From contig NZ_BAFM01000022.1 of NCBI RefSeq assembly GCF_000334895.1, forward strand, positions 1 to 43,345: a stretch of 43,345 nucleotides of DNA, in the 5' to 3' direction. The DNA is from Halococcus agarilyticus (lineage in GTDB: Archaea > Halobacteriota > Halobacteria > Halobacteriales > Halococcaceae). This document shows, in pieces, positions 42,987 through 43,345 of this stretch (positions within the stretch are counted from its first letter, which is position 1; every line of letters starts with the position of its first letter). Under the pieces are notes generated by a model. The model saw only the letters and a program-made list of their open reading frames with translations. It did not search any database and had not been told where the DNA came from. The position numbers and the translations under genes were made by a program.

Positions 42987-43007
42987 GTTGAAGCTAACCA
43001 GCAGTAT

Positions 43008-43345
43008 GTGATCGTTCGATTTACCGCCACTGTTGACGGGCTTGTTCAAGATTCCACAGACAAGGAGTTTGAATGCAATGGCTTTGATGCGAAGTTGATA
43101 TTTAAACAGGGATTACTTTCCGAAGTCTCTATTGAAAGAGAGCTTAGTGATAATGAAATAGAAGATCTCGACAACAGAATTGAAGAAGCCGGGCCGAACA
43201 GTCCTGGAGTTATTTCGTTAGGCATTCCACAAGGAATCAGAGACAACGCTTACAATACGCTACAAACAATCGAATCTTTGTTTGGGTTGCACAATATCAA
43301 AAAGCTATACTGGCGCGATGCTACGATGGAACTCATACCTCAGGA
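43008..43345 (+). CDS. AT-rich unknown gene, cut by the window edge
   Basis: A frame with no stop from the GTG at 43008 to the edge (at least 112 codons): VIVRFTATVDGLVQDSTDKE at the start, then SIERELSDNEIEDLD, SPGVISLGIPQGIRDN and IKKLYWRDATMELIPQ. It is far more AT-rich than mat, like the islet at 11600-12790, so it is probably acquired DNA. I do not recognise a family. The start is supported by the TATA-like box. Confidence 0.6.
   Translation, partial: MIVRFTATVDGLVQDSTDKEFECNGFDAKLIFKQGLLSEVSIERELSDNEIEDLDNRIEEAGPNSPGVISLGIPQGIRDNAYNTLQTIESLFGLHNIKKLYWRDATMELIPQ

Overview
The window is a piece of a GC-rich haloarchaeal (class Halobacteria) chromosome. The signs are Asp/Glu-rich proteins, proteasome alpha, RNase P proteins, an archaeal-type methionine adenosyltransferase, an intron-containing tRNA-Trp, a PCNA-binding Y-family polymerase, and many start codons about 25-30 nt after a TATA-like box (leaderless mRNAs). 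I cannot fix the genus from this sequence.

Left end (1-9490, minus strand): the leader end of a CRISPR array, then a complete type I-B cas operon read right to left as cas6-cas8b-cas7-cas5-cas3-cas4-cas1-cas2. Nearly all of its genes overlap or abut. The leader holds a perfect 9+9 nt inverted repeat close to the first repeat.

9655-17800: a PRC-barrel protein, a TrkA-N/DHH fusion, tRNA-Lys, an AT-rich accessory islet, guaB, two conserved haloarchaeal proteins, a GNAT enzyme, an HTH protein, a small membrane protein and the split tRNA-Trp gene. The islet (about 11600-12790) is the most unusual part. Three paralogous zinc microproteins of 38, 37 and 43 aa, not covered by ordinary ORF length cut-offs, are joined by 1-nt stop/start overlaps and followed by a membrane protein whose 3' end looks broken. 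The last 22 nt of tRNA-Trp are duplicated exactly 128 bp downstream, like an integration scar.

17943-32023: dinB, a DUF420 protein, an ABC-2-like permease behind a 23-codon upstream ORF, a uracil-DNA glycosylase-like protein, the RNA-processing/proteasome cluster (exosome-linked RNA-binding protein, rnp3, methyltransferase, rnp2, psmA), a Nudix enzyme, a Tat-exported polysaccharide deacetylase, a glycosidase-like protein, an SBF-type transporter, microproteins and pyrB-pyrI.

32185-43345: an MFS exporter, a run of membrane proteins (DUF457-like and two others), a DUF1269 protein behind a 17-bp palindrome, an AI-2E-family permease, a RecA/RAD55-like protein with a degenerate P-loop, a 79-bp MITE-like hairpin, a stand-alone response regulator, a SlyD-like isomerase with a Met/Gly tail, an amphi-Trp protein, a CYTH protein, methionine adenosyltransferase, and the start of an AT-rich unknown gene cut by the window edge.

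All calls come from reading motifs and gene order; no database search was possible.
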